Translations under genes and position numbers: made by a program
In this document: in pieces, positions 56,381 to 64,000 of the stretch
Position numbering within the stretch: position 1 is the first letter of the stretch
Layout: the number at the start of each line of letters is the position of its first letter
Notes under the pieces: generated by a model
The model's input: the letters and a program-made list of their open reading frames with translations, nothing else
The model's database searches: none
Told to the model about the DNA's origin: nothing
NCBI RefSeq assembly: GCF_012927105.1
Contig: NZ_JABBFV010000004.1
Location: 124,001 to 188,000, forward strand
Source: Sphingobium psychrophilum
Lineage (GTDB): Bacteria > Pseudomonadota > Alphaproteobacteria > Sphingomonadales > Sphingomonadaceae
DNA length: 64,000 nucleotides
Direction: 5' to 3'

Positions 56381-57257
56381 GGTCGGCGTAGCGCGCAGCG
56401 AAGGCCGCTGCGTCCCAGCCGGCCGAGTCGGTCGCCGCCAACAGATGATGGAAAGGCGTCAGGCCCAGCCCATGGCCCATCGGCCCATGGCCCTGCCCCA
56501 GGCCAGGTGCCGCCGCCAGGACCGCCGCGACATAGGCTTCCGCCCGGTCGGCCGCATCGGCCAATGAAAGCCCCCCGCCCAGTCCGGTGGCAATGGCGCT
56601 GGCCAGGGTGCATCCCGTGCCATGGCTGTTGCGGGTTTCGATGCGGGCGACCGAAAATTCGACCACCATATCCTCATCGATCAACAGGTCGTGGATCATA
56701 GGCCGATCATCATCGGCCTGCTGCGACAAATGCCCGCCCTTGGCGAAGATGACCGCGCCGGTGCGATCGTGCAGCGCCTGTCCTGCCGCCTCCAATTGCT
56801 CGACATCGGTTATCGTCATGCCGGTCAGCGCTTCCAGCTCCGGCACATTGGGGGTGATGACGCTCGCCACCGCCATCAGCCTTTCGAAGGCGGCGATTGT
56901 CGCCGCATCCGCCAGCAGCGAACCACTGGTCGCGACCATGACCGGATCGAAGACGATGGGGACATCCTGCAATTGCGCCAGTCGATCCGCGACGGCGGCG
57001 GCCGTCTGCGCCGATCCGATCATGCCGATCTTTACCGCATCGACGCCGATATCGCTGATGCAGCTTTCCATCTGCGCCAGCACCATCTCGGTCGGCACCG
57101 GATGGACGGCCTGCACGCCCAGCGTGTTCTGCGCCGTGATCGCGGTGATCGCGGTCATGGCGTGGCCGCCCAGCATCGTCACCGTCTTGATGTCCGCCTG
57201 GATACCCGCGCCGCCCCCGCTGTCGGAACCGGCGATGATGAGGATGCGCGCCGTCAT
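56373..57257 (-). CDS. thiD: Hydroxymethylpyrimidine/phosphomethylpyrimidine kinase
   Basis: Thiamine synthesis, phosphorylates HMP and HMP-P. 294 residues from [20 protein letters not shown] at 57257. Family signature [30 protein letters not shown] and [11 protein letters not shown] (anion hole). Overlaps DUF1272 and rnhB. Confidence 0.96.
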   Translation of the reverse strand: MTARILIIAGSDSGGGAGIQADIKTVTMLGGHAMTAITAITAQNTLGVQAVHPVPTEMVLAQMESCISDIGVDAVKIGMIGSAQTAAAVADRLAQLQDVPIVFDPVMVATSGSLLADAATIAAFERLMAVASVITPNVPELEALTGMTITDVEQLEAAGQALHDRTGAVIFAKGGHLSQQADDDRPMIHDLLIDEDMVVEFSVARIETRNSHGTGCTLASAIATGLGGGLSLADAADRAEAYVAAVLAAAPGLGQGHGPMGHGLGLTPFHHLLAATDSAGWDAAAFAARYADHA

Positions 57258-57478
57258 CCTTTGAAGTGCCGCTCCGTCGACGCCGGGTTGCCCGCCAGTG
57301 CCTTGCCGGTCCGGCTGGGCCGGTCCATCAATTCGCCACCACAATTGGGGCAGCGATCGTCCAGCGCTTCGGCGCAGGGCGCGCAAAAGCTACATTCGAA
57401 CGAACAGATGAACGCGCCGGGTTGATCAGCCGGCAAGTCCGTACCGCAGCGTTCGCAATCGGGGCGCATCTCAAGCAT
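57254..57478 (-). CDS. DUF1272 small zinc-ribbon protein
   Basis: 74 residues with eight Cys arranged in pairs (CERCG, CSFECSFCAPC, CPNCGG), expected to bind zinc. [20 protein letters not shown] matches DUF1272. Between glmM and thiD with 4-base and 1-base overlaps; function unknown. Confidence 0.93.
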   Translation of the reverse strand: MLEMRPDCERCGTDLPADQPGAFICSFECSFCAPCAEALDDRCPNCGGELMDRPSRTGKALAGNPASTERHFKG

Positions 57479-58845
57479 TACGCCGCTGCCTTTTCCACCG
57501 CGGCGCAGATGCGCTCTACCACATCCCTCACCTGGTCCGCCTTGTCGCCTTCGGCCATGACGCGGATCACCGGTTCGGTGCCGGACGGGCGGATGACGAG
57601 GCGACCGGTGCCATTTAGTTCCGCTTCGGCCTGCGCGATCACGCGCTTGACCTCGTCATGCTCCAACGGCTTGCCGCCGGAGAAACGAACATTTTTGAGC
57701 AGTTGCGGGACGGGATCGAACTGGTGCAGCGTTTCGCTCGCGGGCTTGCCCGACCGTACCAGCGCCGCCAGCACCTGCAACGCGGCGACAGTGCCATCGC
57801 CGGTGGTCGCATAGTCGGACAGGATCATATGGCCCGACTGTTCGCCGCCCAGATTGAAGCCGCCCTCGCGCATCCGCTCCAGCACATAGCGGTCGCCGAC
57901 CTTCGTGCGCTCCAGCGCGATGCCCTTTGCCGCCAGGAAGCGTTCGAGGCCCAGGTTCGACATGATCGTCGCGACCAGCCCGCCGCCGCGCAACGTGCCT
58001 TCGCGCGCAAAATTAGCCGCGATCAGCGCCATGATTTGGTCGCCGTCGACGATCTGGCCCTGTTCGTCCACCACGATCAGCCGGTCGGCGTCGCCATCCA
58101 GCGCAATACCGACGTCCGCGCCGGATGACACCACGGTTTCCTGCAACAACAGCGGCGCGGTCGATCCGCAACCGTCATTGATGTTCGTGCCGTTGGGCGT
58201 CACCCCGATCGCCACGACCGTCGCGCCCAGTTCCCACAGCGCCGACGGCGCAACCTGATAGGCGGCGCCATTGGCGCAATCGACCACGATCTTCAGCCCG
58301 TCGAGGCGCAGGTCGGCGGGGAAGCTGGACTTGACCGCATGAATGTAGCGGCCGCGCGCATCTTCCACCCGGCGGGCGCGGCCGATATCCTTGGATGCGG
58401 CCAGCGCGATGTCCTGCCCGATCAGCGCCTCGATCTTCAGTTCATCCTCGTCCGACAGCTTGTAGCCATCCGGCCCGAACAGCTTGATGCCATTGTCGAA
58501 ATATGGGTTGTGACTGGCCGATATCATGACGCCCAGGTCGGCGCGCATCGAATGGGCGAGCAGCGCGACTGCGGGTGTCGGGATCGGCCCGAACTGGACC
58601 ACGTCCATGCCCACGGCGGTAAAGCCCGCGACCAGCGCATTTTCGACCATATAGCCCGACAGGCGGGTATCCTTGCCGATCACCACGCGATGCCGGTGGT
58701 TGCCGCGCTGGAAATGAGTGCCGGCGGCCATGCCGACCTTCATCGCCAGTTCCGCCGTCATCGGCCATTGGTTGGTGCGCCCGCGGATGCCGTCGGTGCC
58801 GAAATATTGCCTGCTCACAAAGCGCTCATCTTCCTCTGGGGACAT
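57478..58845 (-). CDS. glmM: Phosphoglucosamine mutase
   Basis: Makes glucosamine 1-phosphate for peptidoglycan and LPS. 455 residues. Catalytic Ser111 in [19 protein letters not shown], metal loop [16 protein letters not shown], substrate loop [10 protein letters not shown], phosphate loop [12 protein letters not shown]. Start of the minus-strand operon with DUF1272, thiD and rnhB. Confidence 0.98.
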   Translation of the reverse strand: MSPEEDERFVSRQYFGTDGIRGRTNQWPMTAELAMKVGMAAGTHFQRGNHRHRVVIGKDTRLSGYMVENALVAGFTAVGMDVVQFGPIPTPAVALLAHSMRADLGVMISASHNPYFDNGIKLFGPDGYKLSDEDELKIEALIGQDIALAASKDIGRARRVEDARGRYIHAVKSSFPADLRLDGLKIVVDCANGAAYQVAPSALWELGATVVAIGVTPNGTNINDGCGSTAPLLLQETVVSSGADVGIALDGDADRLIVVDEQGQIVDGDQIMALIAANFAREGTLRGGGLVATIMSNLGLERFLAAKGIALERTKVGDRYVLERMREGGFNLGGEQSGHMILSDYATTGDGTVAALQVLAALVRSGKPASETLHQFDPVPQLLKNVRFSGGKPLEHDEVKRVIAQAEAELNGTGRLVIRPSGTEPVIRVMAEGDKADQVRDVVERICAAVEKAAA

Positions 58846-58856
58846 TCCCCGCTCAT

Positions 58857-58972
58857 CCGTTCGTCCTGAGTAGCCGCTGAGCCTGTCGAAGCGGCGTATC
58901 GAAGGACACGCATGTCGGCGACCCTTCGATACGGGTCTTCGACGTCGCTCAGACCCTACTCAGGGCGAACGG
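58857..58972. repeat. Intergenic palindromic repeat
   Basis: CCGTTCGTCCTGAGTAGCCG at one end and GGGCGAACGG at the other, with inner CGTATCGAAGG/CCTTCGATACG arms. Same subtype as 63826-63936. Lies in the promoter gap between divergent glmM and the AGCS gene. Confidence 0.85.
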
Positions 58973-59034
58973 AGAGGGAAAGCATCAAGTTTTTCTCGAT
59001 CGACTTTCCGCGCATCCCGCGGCATCGCGGGCTG

Positions 59035-60402
59035 ATGGAAAATTTCAATACCTTTGTCGACGGACTGTCCGCCGCCGTCTTTTTCAAGGTGCCGCTCTTT
59101 GGGGCGCAGATCGAACTGATCGTGCTCTATCTGGCGTTGCCGATGCTGTTCTTCACGCTCTGGCTCGGCTTCCCCAACATCACTCAGGTCGGTCGCGCCA
59201 TCCGCATCCTGCGGACCCAGCCGCGTGAGGGCGAGGCGAAGGGCGACGTCAGCCAGTGGGCGGCGCTCTCCACCGCTTTGTCCGGCACGATCGGCCTGGG
59301 CAATATCGCGGGCGTCGCGGTGGCGCTGACCATGGGCGGCCCCGGCGCGATCCTGTGGATGTTCATTATCGGCTGGTTCGCGATGACGGTGAAGATGGCG
59401 GAAGTCACGCTGGGCCTCAAATATCGCGTGTTCGACGCACAGGGCCATGTCCATGGCGGGCCGATGTATGTGCTCAAAGCCGTGGGTGCGGCGCGCGGAT
59501 GGCCCAAGGCAGGACTTGCGCTGGGCGGGGCCTACGCTTTCTTCGCGCTGTTCGGCGCGATCCCGATGGTGCAGGTGAACCAGAGTTTCGCGCAGGTGAA
59601 AGTCGTCACCGGCCTGACCAATGGCTGGGCCTATGGTGTGTTTCTGGCGGGGGCGGTGGCGCTGGTGACGCTGGGCGGCGCGGCCTGGCTGGGCGAGGTG
59701 GCCAAGCGACTGACCCCGATCAAGGTGGCGGTCTATCTGCTGGGGGTCGCCGCGATCCTGATCCTGCATATCGGCGAGATACCCGGCGCGCTGGCGCTTA
59801 TCTGGAACGGCGCATGGAGCGGACAGGCCGCAACCGGCGGCGCGGTCGGCGCGTTCGTCGCGGGGATGCGCCGCGCGGTCTTTGCCAGCGAAGCGGGGGT
59901 GGGGTCCGCCGTCATGGCGCACAGTCTGGCGCGGGCGGACCATCCGGTGTCCGAAGGACTGGTCGCCCTGCTGGAACCGCTGCTCGGCACGATGATCGTG
60001 TGCGCGTTCGGTGGTCTGGCACTGGTCGTCGCAGGGACATGGAATACGGGGTTGGAGGGGATCGCCATCACCTCCGCAGCCTTTGCCCAGGTATCGCCCT
60101 GGTTCCCCTGGCTGCTGGCGGTCGTCGTATTCCTGTTCGCCTATTCGACGCTGGTCGCCTGGGGCTTTTATGGCTTGCAGGCCTGGGGCTATCTGTTCGG
60201 CAACGGGCCGCGCGCGCAGTGGACCTACAAGATCCTGTACGTCGTCGCCCTGCCCCCGGCCGCCGCAATCGACCTAGGCCGCGTGGTCGGGATCGTTGAT
60301 AGCAGTTTCTTCCTGATGGCCATCCCCAACGTCATCGCGCTGTATCTATGTGCGGGGGAATTGCGCCGCGACGTGAAGGCCTATCTGGTCGCACAAAAGT
60401 AA
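59035..60402 (+). CDS. AGCS-family alanine/glycine:cation symporter
   Basis: 455 residues from MENFNTFVDGLSAAVFFKVP at 59035; the frame open back to 58912 runs through the repeat. About ten helices. AGCS signature LSGTIGLGNIAGVAVAL and GGPMYVLK; VFASEAGVGSAVMAHSLA. Imports alanine or glycine with Na+. Confidence 0.93.
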   Translation: MENFNTFVDGLSAAVFFKVPLFGAQIELIVLYLALPMLFFTLWLGFPNITQVGRAIRILRTQPREGEAKGDVSQWAALSTALSGTIGLGNIAGVAVALTMGGPGAILWMFIIGWFAMTVKMAEVTLGLKYRVFDAQGHVHGGPMYVLKAVGAARGWPKAGLALGGAYAFFALFGAIPMVQVNQSFAQVKVVTGLTNGWAYGVFLAGAVALVTLGGAAWLGEVAKRLTPIKVAVYLLGVAAILILHIGEIPGALALIWNGAWSGQAATGGAVGAFVAGMRRAVFASEAGVGSAVMAHSLARADHPVSEGLVALLEPLLGTMIVCAFGGLALVVAGTWNTGLEGIAITSAAFAQVSPWFPWLLAVVVFLFAYSTLVAWGFYGLQAWGYLFGNGPRAQWTYKILYVVALPPAAAIDLGRVVGIVDSSFFLMAIPNVIALYLCAGELRRDVKAYLVAQK

Positions 60403-60448
60403 CAACATGTCCCGCGCAAGCGGAAACACGCTGAATGTGGCCTACAGC

Positions 60449-60486
60449 AAAAAAGGCCCCGCACCTTTCGGAGCGGAGCCTTTTTT
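60449..60486. terminator. Bidirectional rho-independent terminator
   Basis: AAAAAAGGC...GCCTTTTTT with stem GGCCCCGC/GCGGAGCC around CTTTCG. Serves the AGCS gene on one side and CsbD on the other. Confidence 0.85.
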
Positions 60487-60503
60487 CGACTGTGGCGATC
60501 AGA

Positions 60504-60686
60504 TCAGATCTTGTCGCCCAGCGCACCCTTGACCGAACCGGCGACGTCCTGCGCCGTGCCCTTGGCCTTCTGCGCCTTGCCTTCGGCTTCCAGACGATCA
60601 TTGTCGGTAGCCTTGCCTACGCCTTCCTTGACGGCGCCTGCGGCCTTGTTGGCGGCGGCCTTCAGCTTGTCGGTTGCTTCACCCAT
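60504..60686 (-). CDS. CsbD-family stress protein
   Basis: 60 residues from MGEATDKLKAAANKAAGAVK at 60686 with AAAAGGAG upstream. CsbD core GKATDNDRLEAEGKAQKAKG. Small, Lys/Ala-rich, induced by general stress in many bacteria. A near-EcfG promoter sits at 60721-60746. Confidence 0.93.
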   Translation of the reverse strand: MGEATDKLKAAANKAAGAVKEGVGKATDNDRLEAEGKAQKAKGTAQDVAGSVKGALGDKI

Positions 60687-60720
60687 GTCATCACTCCTTT
60701 TCAGTGTGTTCGATGGGTTC

Positions 60721-60746
60721 AACGATGCTCAAGAGAAAGGGTTTCC
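60721..60746 (-). promoter_or_regulatory. Candidate EcfG-type promoter of the CsbD gene
   Basis: Minus-strand GGAAAC (60746-60741), 16-base spacer, CGTT (60724-60721), 35 bases before the start. One extra A compared with the GGAAC consensus. Confidence 0.45.
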
Positions 60747-60776
60747 GCCGGTACGCAGGCGAAACGAACTATCCTT

Positions 60777-61934
60777 TCAAAGCGGCTTTTCGTAAATCTG
60801 ATAGACTTTGTTCACCGTCCCCTGGATCGCCTCCGCAATCGCGTTCATGCCTTGATTGTCGTCCAGTACCCAGCCAAGCTCCCCACGGGTCGAACCATAT
60901 TGGGCCACCGCCGCCAACCGGATCGTCTCGATCATCATGAAGGCAAGTTGGCTGGCCATGCGCGAACTTTGCAGGCGCTGCACCACGCCCATCAGCGGCA
61001 CGCGCATCGTGCGCACCTGGGGCTTGCGCAGCCAGCGCAGCAGCTTGATCCAGCCGAATGGGAAAAGCGACCCATTGAGCGGCTTTGTCGCTTCATTAAG
61101 GTCGGGCAGCGTCATCATGAAGGCGACCGGTTCGCCGTCCAGCTCAGCGATCATGATTAGGTCTTCGAACACGATCGGCTTCAATTTCTTGCCGGTATGC
61201 GCGATTTCCGCGTCGGTGATCGGCACGAAACCCCAATTATTGCCCCAGGCGTCGTTCAGGATTGCGAGGATGATGGCGGCTTCCTGATCGAATTTCGACT
61301 TATCGACCTTGCGGATGCGGATACGCGGGTTTTTCTCGCCCGACGCGATGATCCGCTGCAGCAGCGGCGGAAATGGATTGGTGATGTCCAATTCGTAGGT
61401 TTTGAGCTGCTTGGCCGGGGCATAACCCGCGCCCTCGATCATCGCCTGATAGGCCGGGCTGTTATGCCCCATCATCACCGTCGGGGGATGATCATGCCCG
61501 GCGATCAGCAGGCCCGGCTCTTCCCAGATCGACAGCGAGATCGGCCCCAGCACGCGGGTCATGCCCTTGGCGCGGAGCCAGTCTTCCGCGGTCGCGATCA
61601 GCGCTTTGCCGGTTTCCGCGTCCTCCGCTTCGAACAGGCCGAAATTGCCGGTGCCCGGCCCCATCCCCTGTTCCACCGGCTGCGTCAGCGCCAGACGGTC
61701 GATATGGGCGGAAATGCGGCCGACCACCGTGCCGCCGCGGCGGGCCAGGAAATATTGCGCCTCGGCATGGCCGAAAAACGGGTTCTTGCCCGGCGTCAGC
61801 AATTCCCGCACCTCCGCCTTTAACGGCGGCACCCAATGGGGATCATCGGCGTAGAGCCGCCAGGGCAGGTCGATAAAAGCCTTGAGGTCGGACTTGCCGG
61901 AAACGGGGGTAATGACCAGATCGGTATGCGCCAC
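60777..61934 (-). CDS. GNAT-superfamily-like protein
   Basis: 385 residues with a GTG start at 61934 (AAGG upstream); the frame continues upstream to an ATG at 62024 but that part looks non-coding. RISAHIDRLAL and ELDGEPVAFMMTLPDLNEA fit a GNAT-like N-acyltransferase fold of the type often labelled YghO-like. Soluble; the substrate is not known. Confidence 0.75.
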   Translation of the reverse strand: MAHTDLVITPVSGKSDLKAFIDLPWRLYADDPHWVPPLKAEVRELLTPGKNPFFGHAEAQYFLARRGGTVVGRISAHIDRLALTQPVEQGMGPGTGNFGLFEAEDAETGKALIATAEDWLRAKGMTRVLGPISLSIWEEPGLLIAGHDHPPTVMMGHNSPAYQAMIEGAGYAPAKQLKTYELDITNPFPPLLQRIIASGEKNPRIRIRKVDKSKFDQEAAIILAILNDAWGNNWGFVPITDAEIAHTGKKLKPIVFEDLIMIAELDGEPVAFMMTLPDLNEATKPLNGSLFPFGWIKLLRWLRKPQVRTMRVPLMGVVQRLQSSRMASQLAFMMIETIRLAAVAQYGSTRGELGWVLDDNQGMNAIAEAIQGTVNKVYQIYEKPL

Positions 61935-62083
61935 AGGTGCCGCCTTGAGCAAAAAAGAAAGTGCGGTGCAGTTCGCCCCTTGTTTGCGCAATGTCAATCG
62001 CGCGCGCAAAACCGGGACTAACACAAGTGAAATGTCATGGTGCTGCCATGATCTCAGCGCATTTGGAGGCTAGGACCGCCCGC

Positions 62084-63151
62084 ATGACTGTGCATGATCC
62101 CATATTGGCCGCCGCCCAGCGCGCGCGCGCCGCCATCCCCGACGACAGCGCGATGCTCCGCGCCGCGGCCGAATTGACGCGCGACTATGCGGTCGCCAAC
62201 CCGCGCATTTACTGGCCCGACCTGCTGGCGTCCGCGCTGATCGGCTGGGGCGCTATGGCTGGCGCGATCCTGGCGCAGAATGGGCTGATCGCCATCGTCT
62301 ACGCATTTGTTGCGATGATGGCGCTCTATCGCGCAGCCAGCTTCATCCACGAACTGACCCATATCCGGAAAGGCGCCCTTCCCGGCTTTCGCTTCGCCTG
62401 GAACCTGATCGTCGGCATCCCGCTTATGATCCCGTCCTTTATGTATGAGGGCGTCCATATCCAGCATCATGCCCGCACCCGCTATGGCACGGCGGACGAC
62501 CCGGAATATCTGCCGCTCGCGCTGATGAAGCCTTGGTCGCTGCCGCTGTTCATTCTCGTCGCGTCGCTGGCGCCGGTCGGCCTCATCCTGCGCTTCGGCC
62601 TGATCACGCCGCTCTCGCTACTGATCCCGCCGCTGCGCGCCAAGGTCGTGGCGGAACTGTCCGCCCTGTCGATCAACCCCGCCTATCGCCGCCGCGCGCC
62701 GGAGGGCGATTTTGCGCGGATGTGGATGTGGCAGGAAGCGGGCGCGAGCCTGTTCGCGCTGGCGCTGGTCGGCAGCGTCTTCGCCTTCGGCTGGAAGCCG
62801 CTGCTCGTCTATATGGCGATCCATTCGGCGATGACCGTCATCAACCAGTTGCGCACCCTGGTCGCGCATCTGTGGGAAAATGAGGGCGAACCGATGACGG
62901 TGACGGCGCAATATCTGGACTCGGTCAATGTACCGCCACCCGGCGCGCTGCCCGCGCTCTGGGCGCCGGTGGGCCTGCGTTACCATGCGCTGCATCATCT
63001 GTTGCCCAGCGTCCCCTATCATGCGTTGGGCAAGGCCCATGCCCGGCTGATCGCCACGCTTGACGCGCAATCGCCCTATCATCGCGGCAATTATCCGGGG
63101 ATGTTGCCGCTGGTCGGCAAGATCGCGCGCAGCACGATGGCGGCGCGCTAA
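62084..63151 (+). CDS. Membrane fatty acid desaturase family protein
   Basis: 355 residues from MTVHDPILAAAQRARAAIPD at 62084; 62048 is another possible start. Three His boxes for a di-iron site: HELTH, HIQHHARTRYG and YHALHHLLPSVPYH. Four or more helices. Introduces a double bond or hydroxyl into a lipid; the substrate is unknown. Confidence 0.88.
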   Translation: MTVHDPILAAAQRARAAIPDDSAMLRAAAELTRDYAVANPRIYWPDLLASALIGWGAMAGAILAQNGLIAIVYAFVAMMALYRAASFIHELTHIRKGALPGFRFAWNLIVGIPLMIPSFMYEGVHIQHHARTRYGTADDPEYLPLALMKPWSLPLFILVASLAPVGLILRFGLITPLSLLIPPLRAKVVAELSALSINPAYRRRAPEGDFARMWMWQEAGASLFALALVGSVFAFGWKPLLVYMAIHSAMTVINQLRTLVAHLWENEGEPMTVTAQYLDSVNVPPPGALPALWAPVGLRYHALHHLLPSVPYHALGKAHARLIATLDAQSPYHRGNYPGMLPLVGKIARSTMAAR

Positions 63152-63163
63152 TCAACAGCGCCC

Positions 63164-63808
63164 CTAGCCTTCGTCGTCCCGATAGACCGGCAATCCCAGC
63201 CCGCGCCGGATCGCCATCGCCCGCAGCAGGAACCCCAGCAGCGCGGCGATGACGCCCGCGACCGGCACGTCCAGCCCGATCCAGCGCAACGCCACGAACA
63301 GGCCGGAGGCGAAGGCCGCCGCCGTCACATAAAGCTCCGGCCGCAGCAGGATAGACGGCTCGCCCGCCAGCAGGTCGCGCATGATGCCCCCGACGCAGCC
63401 CGTCACCACCCCCATCATCCCTGCGACGAAAGGCGGCACGCCAAAACTCATCGCCTTGGCCGCGCCAAATACGGCGAAGGCGGCCATGCCGATGGCGTCC
63501 AGCCAGTCGAGCGCGCGTTCGCTCCAGAATTTGCGCGGGGTGATCCACACCAGGACCGCCGCGCCCATGCAGGCGATGGCCGGCACCGGATCGACCACCC
63601 AGAAGACCGGCGCACCGATCAGCAGGTCGCGCACCGTGCCGCCGCCGACCCCCGTCACCAGCGCGAAGAAGGCGAAGGTGACCAGCGTCTGCCGCAACCG
63701 CGCCGCCGCCAGTGCGCCGGACGCGGCAAAGACGAAGGTGCCGACGATGCTCAAGGTTTCGAGCACGGGGCCGATCGAGTTGGCGAGCAGGGGCGTAGGT
63801 GGAAGCAT
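63164..63808 (-). CDS. TRIC/UPF0126-type membrane channel (YicG-like)
   Basis: 214 residues from MLPPTPLLANSIGPVLETLS at 63808. Seven helices in two inverted halves, each with a Gly-rich motif: GVGGGTVRDLLIGAP and GCVGGIMRDLLAGEP. Prokaryotic TRIC channels conduct monovalent cations; glycine export has been proposed for the group. Confidence 0.9.
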   Translation of the reverse strand: MLPPTPLLANSIGPVLETLSIVGTFVFAASGALAAARLRQTLVTFAFFALVTGVGGGTVRDLLIGAPVFWVVDPVPAIACMGAAVLVWITPRKFWSERALDWLDAIGMAAFAVFGAAKAMSFGVPPFVAGMMGVVTGCVGGIMRDLLAGEPSILLRPELYVTAAAFASGLFVALRWIGLDVPVAGVIAALLGFLLRAMAIRRGLGLPVYRDDEG

Positions 63809-63825
63809 GACGTTACCTAACCACA

Positions 63826-63936
63826 ACCGTTCGTCCTGAGTAGCCACTGAGCGAAGTCGAAGGGGCGTATCGAAGGATTGCGCCACATGCTTCGATACGG
63901 GACTTCGCCAAGCTACCCCCTACTCAGCACGAACGG
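63826..63936. repeat. Intergenic palindromic repeat
   Basis: CCGTTCGTCCTGAGTAGCCA end and CACGAACGG end, inner CGTATCGAAGG and CTTCGATACGGG arms, as in 58857-58972. Confidence 0.85.
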
Positions 63937-63951
63937 ACTTTGGGACGACCC

Positions 63952-64000
63952 TTATTTCCGCCCCTTCTCTACCGCCAGCCGGCTCATCAATATCGCGGCG
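63952..64000 (-). CDS. C-terminal end of an unidentified minus-strand gene (partial)
   Basis: Reads AAILMSRLAVEKGRK then TAA at 63954-63952. Too short to identify; the rest lies beyond the right edge. Confidence 0.35.
   Translation of the reverse strand, partial: AAILMSRLAVEKGRK

Noticed and set aside
58857..63936. Spaced repeats as a CRISPR array
   Set aside because: Copies are single, palindromic, widely separated and of differing length; no regular spacers and no cas genes.

Overview
The window reads as chromosomal DNA of an alphaproteobacterium, most likely a member of the Sphingomonadales (Sphingobium/Sphingomonas type). This is inferred from high GC, gene content and order (DUF3035-lspA-ileS-ribF, a gene-transfer-agent-type terminase, IorAB-type molybdenum hydroxylase, CsbD, DUF4403) and from EcfG-type promoter sequences (GGAAC, 16-17 bases, CGTT) in front of small stress-like proteins. 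No tRNA, rRNA, CRISPR array, insertion sequence or plasmid/phage origin was seen.

Layout. 1-7700: mainly minus strand. The start of a GTA/phage-type large terminase runs off the left edge, and a small-terminase-like gene lies 3.5 kb upstream of it with unrelated genes between them; then a GST, a DJ-1/PfpI protein and a TonB-like protein. 7800-13255: plus-strand housekeeping (GNAT, YqaA-like, lnt, metK, a tiny secreted Cys/Lys peptide, trmB). 13261-19329: small unknown proteins, a LytS/LytTR two-component pair, BaiN-like and YaiI-like genes. 19440-26118: Fe-S scaffold-like protein, KefB-type antiporter, DUF423, Fur/Zur-type regulator, dxs, DUF4403 lipoprotein. 26149-37019: minus strand, DUF3035, lspA, ileS, ribF, folA, purK, purE, TPR-sulfotransferase, HupE/UreJ-type protein, PpiC isomerase. 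37217-40509: IorA/IorB-type molybdenum hydroxylase and a MauD-like protein.

40839-55784 is the most distinctive region: a nitrogen-scavenging island. It has an exported arginase-family hydrolase, a complete urease set (ureD, A, B, C, E, F, G), a 1118-residue fusion of an NCS1-type permease, a Cys-rich segment and a hybrid histidine kinase overlapping ureG, its LuxR-type response regulator, an Ldh-type dehydrogenase, a second (cytoplasmic) guanidino-compound hydrolase, and an APC transporter broken by an in-frame TAG. Both hydrolases are predicted to release urea, which the urease would split to ammonia and CO2; the permease-kinase would sense a related nitrogen compound. 55781-63808 returns to housekeeping (rnhB, thiD, DUF1272, glmM, AGCS symporter, CsbD, GNAT-like, desaturase, TRIC-like channel).

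Several families of palindromic intergenic repeats punctuate the window. Two elements have entered coding sequence in frame: one in the IleS editing domain and one in a loop of Lnt. A half-copy of another supplies the apparent Shine-Dalgarno of ureC. ileS also carries an AT-rich patch (about 42% GC over 180 bases by hand count) unlike its surroundings.
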